Positions 12,901 to 27,584 of a stretch of DNA of 64,000 bases are shown here, piece after piece (position 1 is the first letter of the stretch; every line of letters begins with the position of its first letter). Both the position numbers and the translations under genes were made by a program. The DNA comes from Kryptolebias marmoratus (Eukaryota; Chordata; Actinopteri; Cyprinodontiformes; Rivulidae): the NCBI RefSeq assembly GCF_001649575.2, contig NC_051446.1:22053030-22117029 (forward strand). The letters are read 5' to 3'. Under the pieces are notes generated by a model. That model was not told where the DNA came from. It ran no database searches and saw only the letters and a list, made by a program, of their open reading frames with translations.

Positions 12901-15900
12901 AACTGCTGCTTACAAACCACCAAGAAGAAAATACACGGACGTTAACATTACATTTATCTACTTCCATAAAACAGAAAATATATAATTATATTGGTGACAA
13001 TCAGGGGTGGAAATTAGCACCCGCCACCGGCCAAATGTGGGTAAATATTTGAAGTGGCGGGTGAATTTGATCAATACACGCCACTGTGGCGGGTTGGCAA
13101 TTTGAACAGAAAAGGTGTTATTTGTCCTCTTGACATATAGGGGGCAGCAATGTGCTTGAGTTGCTGCTGTTACGTCGAGCCGCGTTCCCCCATCAGATAC
13201 GGTTCCCCCTGCGTCTCCGTAAATNNNNNNNNNNNNNNNNNNNNNNNNNNNNNNNNNNNNNNNNNGTGATAGACAGACAGACAGACTCTGTTATGGACAA
13301 TATAGACAATGTGTGGACAAAAACAATTAATAATTAAAATAAATAATGACTTATCTATTAACAGAACTGTTTAGAGGGGCAAATATTTCTCATTAAAAAA
13401 ACAAAAACATCATTCTTTTAGGAATAAAATGTGCTAATAATATCATAATACAGAAGAATAAACACAGTTAAAGACTTGTTAGTAAATTATTTTTATCCCA
13501 TGTTTTAGAGGGGGAACCGATTATTTCAGACGGCTGAAATATTTGGTTCCCCCCTGGTAACTTTTGCAAAAAAAAAGAACAAATGTCTCCAAATTCACAG
13601 GACTTGTTGTCCATGATGAGAGGAATAAACACAGTTAAAGACTTGTTGGTAAATTAACTGGTTGTCGTTGGAAAATTAATGATCTAAATAACATTCGACC
13701 CGAATGTTATTTAGATAAAAGCGAAATACCACTTCAGGCAGAGAAAACCCGCATAAAAAAATATTACAACAGTTCACTACAAACCCATATGATGCACTCG
13801 ATCCACTGCAGATTACATGCAGTCTAACACCAATTAGGTGTTGTGATGAGAAGCTNGTTTTATTTTCTGTTTTTCAAGAGTAGTCAGCTTGTAGGGCACC
13901 ACAACTGCTTCCACCTGCGTCGATCATCATCATCATATGAAATAACTTTTTGTCACAACAAAAAATAGTGGCTGGTGGACAAAATTTTTAATTTCCACCC
14001 CTGGTGACAGTTAAGGTAGAGTGTAGCTCGTAATGTTTATTGTGTGATTGCTTCAAACTGTTTTCCTGTTTATGTTTCTTCTGTATGTTTTTTGCGTTTT
14101 TTTCTGCATTCTTTGTGCCATTTTAATCATTCATATATGAAAACGTTTAGCTCAGAAAAGACTGATGTATGACTTTTGAACTGTAACTTTTTGAATTTCT
14201 TTCCCATAAAAATCCACTGAGCTCCTTCACAAACCTTTTATTCCCCCTGAAATCTATTTCAGTATAGTTGGTCTACTTTGGTTTTCTTATCTTCCTTTTA
14301 GCTTCTGTCATGCCAATTTTACCTTAAAGTGATGTTTGATAATTTTAACTTTTGGCAATAGTTTAGCTAAGTTTAACTTTTAGCTACAGTTTTGCTACAT
14401 AAACGTCTGATGAACTGGTGTGTGAAACTGTAGACCTGAGTTAATGTTGCTCGGCAGCTGATCCAGAACTGGTTAAAATGAGAATAAAATACTCATCGGC
14501 AAAGTTCCACATAGGTTTCTGCACTCCAACATGAAAAAACTTCAGTCTAATTTTAATAATAACACAACTTTTGTTTTGTAATAAGTCCATATCAACACTG
14601 TTAAATCTGAAGTGAGAGACAACATTTGCTTTTTGGCTTCTTGATATAAAAGGAAAAAGACGTAATGCCACATCATTAGTGAGTCATTGGCAGCGCTAAG
14701 CTAGATTTAGACACCTCTGTGATGGGCAGGTAAAAATAGCGTCAGGCGCACACGTTCTGAGAAAATGTGAACTCAACCCTTTGTTTTCTGCTGAGGCCAG
14801 GATGGCTGAGAAGAGGTGGAGAGCGTGCTGAGGGAGTGCTGTGTGTGGTGAGAGGCTGTCAGTTTGTGTGCAGCCATAAAAAGCTATAAAACACATGTAA
14901 AGGCAAACTAAATGGACTCCTCTGGACTTCCCTCGTGTTTATAAATAGATCAGAACCAGCATTTCAGAGGCCTATGTCCCAACTTGTTTCCTGCTGTATG
15001 GATCATTTGAATATTTGAAAACAAATGCAACCTAATGTTTTGAATTTTTACCAACAACTAAATCTTGAACCTATTTAACCCACGACAAGACATCCATCAT
15101 GTACTATTCATATATTAGTGTTTGACCTACCAGACTGTCCACACCGCCCAATGTGTGATTGGCGTTGTACAAGGAGTAGGTCAGCTGGTAAACGCCATCA
15201 TTGGTCTCACTGTTGCCATAGAAACCCACACCCACTGCGATGCTGCGGGGAGAAGAGGGGAGGAGGGGACAGGTGAGTCTTTGATGAATTAATGAGAGGA
15301 GCAGAAAACAGCAGAACTGCTCAGATTTTAAATTCTCTATGATCAGAAAGAGTTCCTTTGCAGTCATTAAATCCAAAAGTTTGTCAACTTCAAAGACGTT
15401 TTAGGACCCCTGCTGAAAAGTCTTGTAACTGACAAAAAAAATTAAGATACCATGAAGAACCTTTTATTACAATTCTGTTAGTTTTGTCCTGCATCTCGTC
15501 GTGCATCGTTGAAATAAAGCCTCCAAATTATACATCGAAATGTGCGGCTTAATTAGGAATAGTGCATCGTGACTTTTGGTATCAGTATGTTCTACAATGT
15601 AGACAAAAATCTGCAAAAAACAAAACAAAAACCAATGGTAGTCAATGGGAATTTGGCAAAAGAGCCGAGAAAACCAAACCTTTGGAGCTCTACAGCTCAG
15701 ACGTTCTTCGCAGTAGAAACATCATTTACAGTTTGAACGGGTCACAGAAAGTTGGACTTTACGTGTCTGAACTGGCATGTTGATATCTTTTACTGTTTTT
15801 ACACATTTGCAGCTTAAGGTTTAGACTTTTGGGAGATTTTTCTATGGTATGTTCAGCAGACAGCTGATGACAAACTCTCAAACTTCAGAAATGTGAAAAA

Positions 15901-18900
15901 GTTTCAAAACCTTTGCTAACAAACTCTTCTTAGTCTTATAACTCATTTTGCTACATGTACAAATTATAGATAAAATGTCTGGATTTTTGTGTTCTTTCAC
16001 TCATTGTGTCTCTTACTGCAGGATTTATGGATTTCTCTCAAATCCCCGCAGAATACAGAGTGAACACCCAACCTTCCACAGTTATATTTCAACTCAAAAC
16101 ATCCTTTTCAAAACTGGAAGTGAAGGATCTATATTAACTTCTTCTAATTCCTACATAAAACACGGCACAAACATGTAAAGTCACATGTTTGACCATCAGA
16201 GTCTGCAGCTCACGGTTCAAGGATTTATAAGATCTGATTTGTAGTTTTTGCACAGCAACTGTTTGAGACTTTATTTTCAGTCTTTCGGCTGTCTTTACAT
16301 TTCTTATACAGTTCAAACACCAAAATGTGGGATTTTCTTTTCTTCGTTTAGATTATTACAAAGAAAAGAGAAGACAAAACCTGAAATGAGATTATCCTTC
16401 CTGTATGACTGTGCTGTTGTGTCTCCTGAATGCATTCTTGTGTTTCTTCCATAAAATACACATGTGCTGCACATTTCCTTCCTAAGCTCAATGAAATCCC
16501 TCTGAATGCTTTCACATCGAAAATCTTTTTTTGTTTTTTTAATTAAACATGTTCAAGTAAAAATGTATCTGATGAGCAGTGAAGCTGTGAAAATTGTTTA
16601 CATTTCTGCGTTAATTTATGTAAACAACACACTTTAAAGAAATGACAAAATGTTGGCTTTTGGAAAGCATCTGCATAATTTTAAACCCCTTTTGCATATG
16701 CAGCCATCCAAGGATTTTAATAGGATCAGCTGGAGTGTAAGCACAAACAAAATACCCACCAATTCACTGCAAACATGCACTCCAGAGTCATCCGAGCTTG
16801 ACTTTTTCCTAAAGTGAAAACGTGACGCTGCTGTGAGCAGCGGTAAACAAACATGGATTGATTCCAGATGGAAAGCAGAACGTTAGATAGCAAAAAGTGA
16901 AGTTAAGTAATGATGTTTATCCATATTTAAATCAGAGAAAGTAAATGCAAATACTGTACGCACTGAGGGCGGGTGAGCGTGCGACGCCACACCTTTCTCT
17001 GTCAGCGCGCTCAAACGCAACACTGCAGCAGGAAGTTAAAGCACGCCGCAAATAATAATGTGAGGAGGAGTCAGAACTCACTGCAGAGACAGATAAAACC
17101 TTAGTCTTTAAACTTGACACAATAAAAAAGCTAAAGGAGCCAAATATAACAGGTATCCAGAATGAAGATCCTCATCCGAAGAGCTTTCTCAAATGAGAAT
17201 TGATTCCCAACTCAATTAAAAAAAGCTTTCAACTGGAAAAGTTCCTCAGATGAGAATTTAAAAAGCTCTTTAAGGATCAATAAAGAAGTTCAGTCGTCTT
17301 ACTGGGATTAAAATAAAAGTGTTTTAAACAAGCCAAGAGAAAACCAACCAAACCTGGAGAAATGGAAGGGATTAACCCTCTCAAGGCAGATGTTGCAGAT
17401 TTGCAACAGCGAATTGCATATAACTAATTACTGCACATTCATATTTTATGAGTCTTATTTTACTCAGATGATAATTTCCCCAAATATCTGATTTTTCCTG
17501 TTACTAAAACTTAATTTGAGCCTGAGAGGGTTAAAAGACGAAAATACCAAAAACAAAATTTACAGACCAGGACAAACGTTACATTTTCACTTCTCCTTGG
17601 AAGAGAGCCTCTTGATTTCTGAACTGACATCACCTGAAAGTTCTTATCAATGAACACAAACAGGGCTTTTTAAAAAAAATTAAAATCATAAATTTTCCCG
17701 ATTATGAAAAGATTTACAGACGGAAGCTGAGAACAGATCAGGTCAGGACCGAAGGGAAACTTTGGCTCTCAATGCTCCACATCCATAAGTCAACGATTCT
17801 TTGTCTAAAACTCACCTGGAGTCTGAGAGACCCTGCAGAGCTGCTAACAGTGAGAGCAGGTGGAGCACAACCACAAGAGCTCCTCCTAATTACTGCAACA
17901 AGGACACGGTCTCATTAACTGACCTCCTGCAGGCAAACTACCCAAATTGCTGGTTTAATTTGAACCCTCGGGGGGTGGATGCACGTTAATAAAGAAGGAA
18001 AAAAAAAAACCAGAAAAGAAACATCAGCATGGCACAGAAACAGATAACAAATGGAGCCAGAAGGGAATTTGAATTCATTGTTGGACAAATTGCAATTTAT
18101 TTTTTCTGTTTGCTCAAGTGAAACTGTTATAAAATAAGCTTCTTAAATAAATAATAGTCAAGCAGCTTATATTAAAAAAAAATTACATTTATAGACAAAA
18201 ATATGGTAACATTAATATAAATATTTGTTTGTCTTTTTAGCTCCGTAAACAAAGACGTCTCCACATGCCAGATGTGTCATTTCTGCAGGCGATGACTTCA
18301 TTCAAAGGACATCGAGTCAGTCAGTCTCTGTCATCACGGCACAAACACTAAAAACAACACAGAACTGGATTTACAGGAGCCCACTGCCTCTCAGGCCGGA
18401 GTTTCAGGTCACGACAGAGTTGTCGTGTTTTGGTCAAACTTCATGAGAAGTCAGAGTAAATGTTGAGGATGACTCTCAGCTACAACCACAACAAATCTGA
18501 CCTCAATATCTGTAAAACTGACTGAACTACAGCTAATCTTTTGGTGGCCATCTTGGAAAGGTTAATCAGTGAAAGTTTCCTTAAAATCCATCCAGTGGCT
18601 CCGGAGATATTTTGGCAACAAACAGATATTCCAACACATGTGCACGTAAACAAACACAGGCAACAACATTATCGCTCTGCAGCTGCGGGTGATAACAACA
18701 TGAAGGTGCCAAAAAGAAACTTAAAAGTAGGAAAACTATTAGAGTAAGAGCAGCTTAGAAACACGAACTTACTTGAAAAAATGCAAATATTTTTAGGGAA
18801 GAATTTAATCCTAAATTTATAAAAAGAACAGAAAAAAAAAGAATATTCTCCGTTTTAATCCCCCCCCAAGTCAAGAATTTCTTGTCTTAGTCAGTGAGAA

Positions 18901-21900
18901 AGAATATCATAGATTAGTGTTGGCATGCACTGAGCAAAAGCTGAACTGTCATGTTGATAAATGACGAAAAGAGGAGATGAAAGATGGGGATAGAAATTCA
19001 GGGTAAAAAAAACGTCAGCCTGCAGCAGAAAATAGGCCTTTGGCTAATTTAAATAGATTCTGGCATGTTTGGATTTAGAGACATTTCCCTAAAATGGCAG
19101 CAATAACTCCACTGAGAACAATTTTAAGTTGTCCTACTTGAGTCACCTTCAAAAGCCCCTTAATATCCTCTTTAAACACGGACAGCTTATGGACTTTTCG
19201 TTCATGCTGTTTCAGAGCTTAGGGTGATCAGAAGGATTGACAAAGAAAAAAAAAAATACATTTCTTAGTTCCTGAAACCTCAGGAATGAAACTCTGAAGC
19301 TCTAAAGTTGCTCAAACTGGAGATTCAAACGGTGCATATTGTTTGATCTTGAGTGATCACCTTAAAACAATACTTTCTGAAATGTGCCAAACTATTAATT
19401 GATAGGATATAAAATATATACTTCTGTCCCTAACTGTGGTCAGTATGGAGGCATGATGCTTCATCAGTTATTGTACAGAATATTTACAGAGTTAATGTTC
19501 TGGATTCTGGTGTCACAGCTGAGTGACATCTGCTTTGGCTTTAATAAAGTTAATCAGAACAGACATCCCTGTGTGTCAGCTCTACCCACTGTCAAACCTA
19601 ATTAGAGTGAAGAACGGTAAGACTTTAAGCAGGAACAGGAAGATGGCAGCCCCAATGGGACTCTGCAACACCTCCAAACGAATAAACAAGTTTAGAAGAT
19701 ATTATTTAAAAAAAAAAAAACTAGAGAAATTACATTTTCTGTCAAAATGAAATTTTAATGCCGAGAGCTGAGTGACTGATGAGATTTGCCAAAAAAGCTT
19801 AAACTTAGTTGTTAAAGTTAAAAAGAACAGAGGCTGAAATGAGCAGAACAGCAGCTAAAAGTAGCAGAACAGTAGCTAAAACCTAAAAGAAGCAAAACAG
19901 TAAAATTAGCAAAAGATGCTAAAATAAAATTAGCTAAACAGTGACTAAGAGAAGCCAAAATGATGCTAAAATTAGCAGCTAAAATGACCAAAACTCCAAA
20001 ATGAGCAAAAACGAAGTTGCAGAATGCTACTTTTATGGGAATTTAAAGCTAAGAGCTAACTCAAGCCAACCCTTACTACAGGATTTATCATAAATGAAGA
20101 GATTTAGTTGTCTATTTTAGTTTTTTGTTGTTTCCCAGTTATTATTTTTAGTTATTCTTTGATTCCTTTTTTTTAAAAAATCAAAACAAGATGAAGAACA
20201 TTTGAAGTGATGAGATGAACATGGAGACAGTTTTAGTAAAACTTCAGAGTAAAACTCATTTTGCAATTCCATCAGTTTTCTGTGACATGTACTGACACGG
20301 CTTCAGATGAAGGATAGTTTATTTCCTACAGGCTGTTTTCTCAGACAGCACTCATCTTTTAATCAAATCCAATCAAATCAGGCCAAGTGAGCTCCTCAGA
20401 AGTACTCCAGAAACACACACACACCACTCTAAGTTTAGAATTATGAGAAGTAAAAACACGCTGAAACACCAAATATGTCATAGCTGTAGTCCTGACAGTA
20501 AACCCAAAAACATTGTGGTTTGGCAAAAGTTCAGTAAAGAAGATGAAGATGAAGATGGTGCTGTTCAAAAAGAGCATTTCCTGTAGCTAAAAAGAGCCTT
20601 TATTCAACTAAACTATCAACAAACTGAGACTAGACGTTAACTCTGTTCATTGTTGGCCTGGCCAAAAAAGATCTGTGATTTTTTTAAGAAATAAATGAAA
20701 AGCTGAACTCATTTAACAAAATCTAAAATAACCGTTCACTTTATGAGCCAACGTCACAGCATCAATCCAAAAAAAATAAAAATCTCTGAAGCCCCCCTGA
20801 ACATTACAGACAGTTGCCAGATTCCTCGTCCTCAGCAACTTTCAGCAGTATTTTACTCCTCTAATTTTAAGTTTGGAATATGCATCTTTAATGAGGGAAA
20901 GACTGCCACTTTCAGGCCACTCTCCATTTTAAGTAGCAAGACGTAAATAATTAAATGTCACGTAACGACGACCGGTTCTCTCGACGTGGATAGAAACCAT
21001 TTGTGAGCCTTAAAGGAGAGAAGCTGCTGAATAAATTTGTGACATCAAGTTAAGTGCTTTAAGAAATCCAAGTTATCTGACACACAGAAAGCTTTAATGG
21101 TCACCAATTACCTTTAAAATCAAAAGCTCTCCATTAAGTTCCAATAAAGGGTTAGTTTTTAAAATGATTAAACATGAAAGCCACTGTTCTTCATTTCTTT
21201 CATCTGCTGTGACCAAACTTTGAGAAACTGCAGCTCAAGACTTTTGAATAATTTTGATTATAGGTGTTAATTTCTGTGTAATTTATAATTCAGATTACAT
21301 GATGACAAACTGAGGAGAACGGTCAGTTTTTACAGTAAGTCTCTTTGAAAGGATTTACTGCATTGTTGCACATTTCTGCCACGGGATTAATCAATCTGAG
21401 GATGCTTTTTCTTTTTCCCCACAACAACCATTGTTTCCTGGATACTGCAGAAAGCATTATTTCCTCTTCCGTATTTCATTTGTAAATTACCTTTAAATGC
21501 ACTCCCAGTCGCAGGGATTGACAAGAAAACCAAGGAAGAGATGTAAAACATTAGTGGGACTCACAAACAATATTGCTTCAGCCAGTTCTGCTGAGGCTTC
21601 AGGGTATTTTACACAACCATGCACCACTGTGTGTTCCACAATGAGCTCAAAAAGTGCAATAATGGTCACGGTTGGGGCCTAATTTAATATCTCTCACCGG
21701 CTGATGAGCGTGGCTGTCACATGGTTGAGTTTCCACTACCCTGGTAACAAATTAAATTACCTACTTTTTGCACAGCACATCTTACCAACAGGCCTAATCT
21801 GCTGATGCCTGTGCTGACTATGTTGGATCAGACCGTGCGTTTCTGTAAGTTTATTAAAAAACAAAAAGTCTGTGTCTGAAAGCAGCATATGGTGCAGTTA

Positions 21901-24900
21901 AGCTAATGTTGCTTGCAATCAGAAAAAGTTAGTGGGTCAAAGATTGGATAAGATCCAGCCAAAACAAATAACATCTACTGCAACCCTTCATCTGAAGTGA
22001 AATCTGAGGTAAACCCTGAGTCAGACAACTTGTGTTTGATTAGAAAGTTAAAGCAGCCAGAATGATCGCAGCAGGGCTCAAATAAAACCTGGGAGGAAGT
22101 GATTAACTAACACGAGGCAGGTGTGAGGATTAACAAACAAAAACTGGGCGGGTTGGGAAGCAAACAGCTCACCAGAAAGTGCTGTCTCTTTCTTCAGGAA
22201 CGGGGAAATTATTTTCCCAACAACTGCACTCATTTTCAAGACCTGTGTAATAATAATTTGCCACAATAACACCTTTGGTTTGTCATAGTAAGCATTAGGA
22301 ACTTTATCTCTTTCATGTTTCATAATTTATGATTTAAAGCAAACTATAAAATTTCTAATTTCAATCTCTTCTTTTATCAGCCCACATCTGAGCAAATTCT
22401 AGACTGATTTTCTCCTTTTTTTTCTTTTAAATCAGTGTATATTTTTTCTTTGATATAAAAAATAAGTGAAGTCTGTCCTCCAGCTGGCCTGAATGGGCAA
22501 TAAAACATCCCCATTTCTGCAGTATTGACAACACACTCACTCCAACGGCTTCCACAAAAACAAGTGTCAGAAGGTACAAACACAGCGCCAAATGAAAGAT
22601 GATTGAGCCAACACCTCATAATAACAGAGGCTGTTCAGTCCTAACAGCAACTTTTGCCCAATTCTTTCATTCTTGAGTCTATTTTATATGAAGATTTTGA
22701 AGAAGTCCCACAAAGATCTTCAAAGAGTTTGGGTTATCAGTGAAAAGCTAACCACATCAGTTTCTTACGGTTCAAAGAGATTCTCCAAAGAAAGATCAGA
22801 GAGTGGGTTCATCAAAGGAAAGAAAACTACTGACTGCCTTATTATGAAATTAAATCCTAAGTATTTGCAGCATTTGCAGAACCTTTTAGATATTTCATAA
22901 CACAGGTGGACTAAAAAGCATAAAGGCCATGAAGCTGAACGAAGGCAGGCAGAGGAACCGGCAGGTCGCAGGGTCATCTACAGAAGGTGAAAGAAATATT
23001 GCTTCAGTGTATGGCTGTCTGGATGAGTTTTCTTGTTTATTGACGCGACTGAGTTGAGAAAATTCAGCTGCAGACTGACAAGCTGACAGAGCCAGAAAGG
23101 TTTGCTGAAGTAACTACCCAGGGTCACATATTGGTGTCGATTCTTAGTCATTCAGGACATGGCAAATCCATGAAAGTTTATGTCTTTCGTGTTTTTGATT
23201 CATGTTTCAGTTTGGGTTTATTGTTTATTTTATGTTGTTATTTAGTTACCTTTACGCTTAGTCTTGTTTTCGTTCAGTTTTTGCTTCCTGTCATCATTCA
23301 CTTCTCCTCAGTTTATCTCTTGTTTTCCTGCCACGCCCATCTTCACCTGATCCTAGTTTGTAATCACTCACCTGTGCCCACTTCCCCTGATTACCCTCTG
23401 CTTTAAAACCTGGTCATTTCCTCCATTTACTTGCTGGTCGATTGTTGCTTTCACGCGCTGTCTAGGTTCTGTCCATGTCTTGCCTTGCCTGATCTTGTCT
23501 TCTTTGTAACGTTTGATTTTGCTGCCTCATCAGCTTTTTGTTTTCATTCTTTTATTTTAAAAATAAATAATTTTATTTTCCTTGGCACTACAATGAGTCC
23601 TCACATTGGGTTCCTTGCTCTTTCCACCCAACCTGACAGTTTAAAGCTTGGAACTCCACACTCTCCAGTTATGAACTGAGAAAGACTCCTGGATGGGAAG
23701 AGAAATGACTTCACCTACAGAACAGAAGTCCAGCTGCTTTGTTTGTTTAAAACATTATATTGGTTACAATATATCCATCCATCCTTTGCTTATCCATGGT
23801 TAGGCCAAGAAGGTGACAGGTCCAGGAGAGAAACCCAGACCTCCCTCTTCCCACCAACACTTTCCAGCTCCTCTTTCAACTTTTCTGCTTGAGAACCATG
23901 GTCTCTAACCAAAAGACTGACCATCTGATACAGGAAATTTCCTACAGGTATAGATATGAATGGATAGCATTTAGAAAGCTCAATCAAAGACATGAGTGGC
24001 ATTCATCAGCACCGAGCACACATCCATGATAAACAGTTAGTCAAAGCTCATCTGGTTATGTTTTCCTCACCATGTGATAAGGCCGGCAGCGACAGCCGAC
24101 CAGGTGACACAGCAGGAGTTGGGCTTCTTGCTTTCCTCCTCTTCCTCTTTGCTGCAGCAACACAAACAGCTCAGGTAGATGGCCAAACATAAGAGGTTGA
24201 GGCCGAGGCCTGCAGCTGCCACACATCCCAGGAATATGAGAGACTACAGGGGGAGAGAAGGGCAGAGAAGTGATTTTATCTCACATTCAGAGGTATAATA
24301 ATCACACAAAGAAGTGGCAAATATCTCTCACTGTAATAGAAGCAGCATTATCTCCTTACTCCAAATACAAGGCTTGTCTTCAAAGTTAAAATATCATAAC
24401 AGAAAATGCTTTTTGTCATCTGATTTTCATTAGAGAAGGATAAAGACAGCTGTTCAAGTTGAATCATCAGGAGCTAATTGTTAAGTGGAATGGATTAAAG
24501 CAGTTTATGAACAACTCAAAACTGTGAGAAATACCGTCTGAGTAAACATATTTAGACCAGGTACGTCAGCATGTTAGCTACAGCATGAAAACCTTTTATT
24601 GTTTTGCTGTTTAGCTTTGCTTAGCAAATTCTTTTGTCTACAAATCAGAAAATTTTGATATTTATTTACCATTTTATTCATCAGAAGCAATATATTTGAA
24701 ATAAACGGACAAATGAACTGCACAGCCACTGTTAGCTCAAAGCCAAGAACTTTTATTGTTAAAATGATGTGAATCTACCAGCAACTCAAACTGTGTTTAA
24801 GATGAAACAAAGTCCTACATTCAGCCCACCTATTTCCTCACTCGGACTCGTTTGCTGGTTGGTAAAACAGAGAAAGGTGAATATTCAGTTGCTTCATGAC

Positions 24901-27541
24901 AAACTATCTCTTACAAGAGCCATACATAAAAAAACTGTCCTTAAAAACTCTTTTTGTTGTAATAAGTAGGTAAAAAACAGAACATTTCTTCTTCTTCTTC
25001 TCTACAAATAGGTTCTCTGTTGAGATCATTATAATGTAACAATATTGTTCTGGGACTAAAACAAACAAACAAGTGGCTCTAAACAGTTACTGTGATTAAT
25101 GAGTAATAAAAGACATCAAAGCCGATGATTATGTGTGCACCAGCGCTGGTAACAAGGTCAGATGCATCCTGGGAGAATGTCTCCAGTTGGAGAGCACACA
25201 CCTCCTCGTACATTTACTTCTCCCCTCGTTTTTTCTATTAGCCCCCATCCCACTTTCTGCAAAAGATGGAGTGGGATGACAAAAATAGCAACAAGACTGT
25301 TGTAACAGCCTCACATGAATTCTGCATCCATCTGTGAGCAGATGGGGTTTGTTCCAGCGTTTCTTTTTTTTTTTTTATTTCCTTCACACTTCTTCTTCCT
25401 TTTAGGTTTGTCTGAAATCTTTCTGGTGCTGTGCCATCTGCTCTTTGGCTGTGATGTCGTGCCTCCTGCATGTCAAGTGGAGGGATTAAAATGCAGAAAT
25501 GAATAGAATCTGTGAGATTATATCAACAGTTTGTACAAAGTGCCAAGTAAACTGCAAATTGAAATGTCCTGCAGAACACTAAAGACAGGAGCATTGCATA
25601 GAACCTGAGATAGATCTGGAAAGGGCAAATTGTAATATAATAGCATTGTTACAGAAAGACGATTTGCTACTGGAAATGTCTGTTTTTTTTTCAATATAAA
25701 CAATCTTTTCACTTCACGTCTTCCCAGGTTAATAGGGTTTTGTTTTTTATTTTATTTGCACATTAATGGCAGAATTTAACTGAGCAGAAAAACATTGTGC
25801 AAGAGGCTCAAAGCTTTAAAAAAATAACTGTTAATATATTACAAATTTACTTAAAAAATAAAGACAGCAAAGCTCAAAAAATATATACAACGTACTAAAA
25901 GAATTTTTCACGAATAAAAAACTTTTATCAATGATAGTGTCCTCCTCTGTGACACCAACAATCCTAAAATTATCTCTAGAGGTTATTCCACAGAAATGCT
26001 GCTTTATATGTGGTGGAATACATAGAACCTGAAAAGGTGCAGTACCTTTGTGTCTCATTTCGTAGGTTTTCTGTAGAAAGCTGTACATTTATTGAAAAAA
26101 AAGCAAAGAAATTCATCAAGAAACAAAAAGACATTTATTAAACAGAAGGTTAAGCGCTTCACGGTTCACAAATGAGACAAAAATATTGAATATGGTCATT
26201 TATTTCCAAGTAAAATAACCCAATCTTACATGTTGTTGTATGAAAAGTGTTGGGACAACCTGCACCAGAGGTCAGTTTAGAAGAACTGAAGCCCATTCCT
26301 CCTTTTAGACCAGCTTCAACGTTGGCATGTTGGTGGATTTACTCACATAAACGGCTCCTTTAAGGTCCCTCCATGACATTTCTTTTGGATTAAAGTCAGA
26401 TTGATTTGGTCATTCCATTTATTCTTCTCTTTGCAGCCCTGCCACACAGACTATTGGTAGCCAGTGTTCTCCTGATGGTGGGGCTCACGAACAATAACAC
26501 CAGTCGATGTGAGAAAGACTTTCAGTCTCATAGAAATGACCCTAGATTCCTTTGAGACTTTGAAATCTATTTCACATATTACTCTTGGATGGCATCGATC
26601 GCAAAGATGTTTTATTTTTGCAAAACCTGCCTGACTGGTTTGTTGGAGCTGAAAGCCTTTGAAAATGATTTTGTTAACTTTTTCAATCCTGAAAAGCACC
26701 AACAATTCTTGTTGAGATGCCTTCAAGAATTATTTCAGCTCATCCCATCATAAACTTCTATAATGTGTGTTATAAGGGTCAGGGTCCTGTTGGGGATCTA
26801 TCAGCCTGAAAGCGAGCGGGAGAAGCTTTATTCCTCGTTTTGTGTCCAAGTTTGGTTTAATTGATGAGAGTTGTAATGAGTTTGGTGTAACTGAAGCGAG
26901 ATCAGTGAAAGAGAAGGCGATCTGGGGCTCAGGTGGATAATACGAATGTTGGGGCGAGGGGGATGGGTGGGAGACAGTCTTAGATTATTTGAATTAGGGG
27001 AAATCAGGGGGAGAGAAACCCTGCAGCGCACACAAACACTGGGGCCTCCAAAAGCCGCTCTTATCGTCATGGAGACATGCAGGTTAGTCGGTGCCCTTGC
27101 GAAAAGGACAGATGACGAGTGAAAGGGCGAATTATCACAGCCTATTTGAATTAGGCAGCATGTGACAGGCTCGTTTAAACCGCCGCGCCTCTGTCTTGTG
27201 ATTCATCTGCAGCCAGGCAGTACAGAGAAAGGAGGGAATGGAGAATGGGGCAGAACGGGGAGAACCCAAACAGAAAATCGTTCACATTTGAGAAGGCTGG
27301 TTGGAAAACCTGAGGGTAAATATGAAAAGTAAAAGTCTTATGTTTAAATATTGGTTTGTGTCGTTCAACAGAGTTCAGACATTAAATTGAACCTACAACC
27401 ACAAACAAAAATACATGGAGCTTAATAAACGATTAACAGTCGTAAACAACCATTTCCCTGTGTTTTTTGCTCATCTTTCTTTGCAGTAGTACAGCACAAA
27501 AAAGCTTCTAAATTATGGAAAACCCATTCAGGGAAAGACTG

Positions 27542-27584
<43 letters not shown>

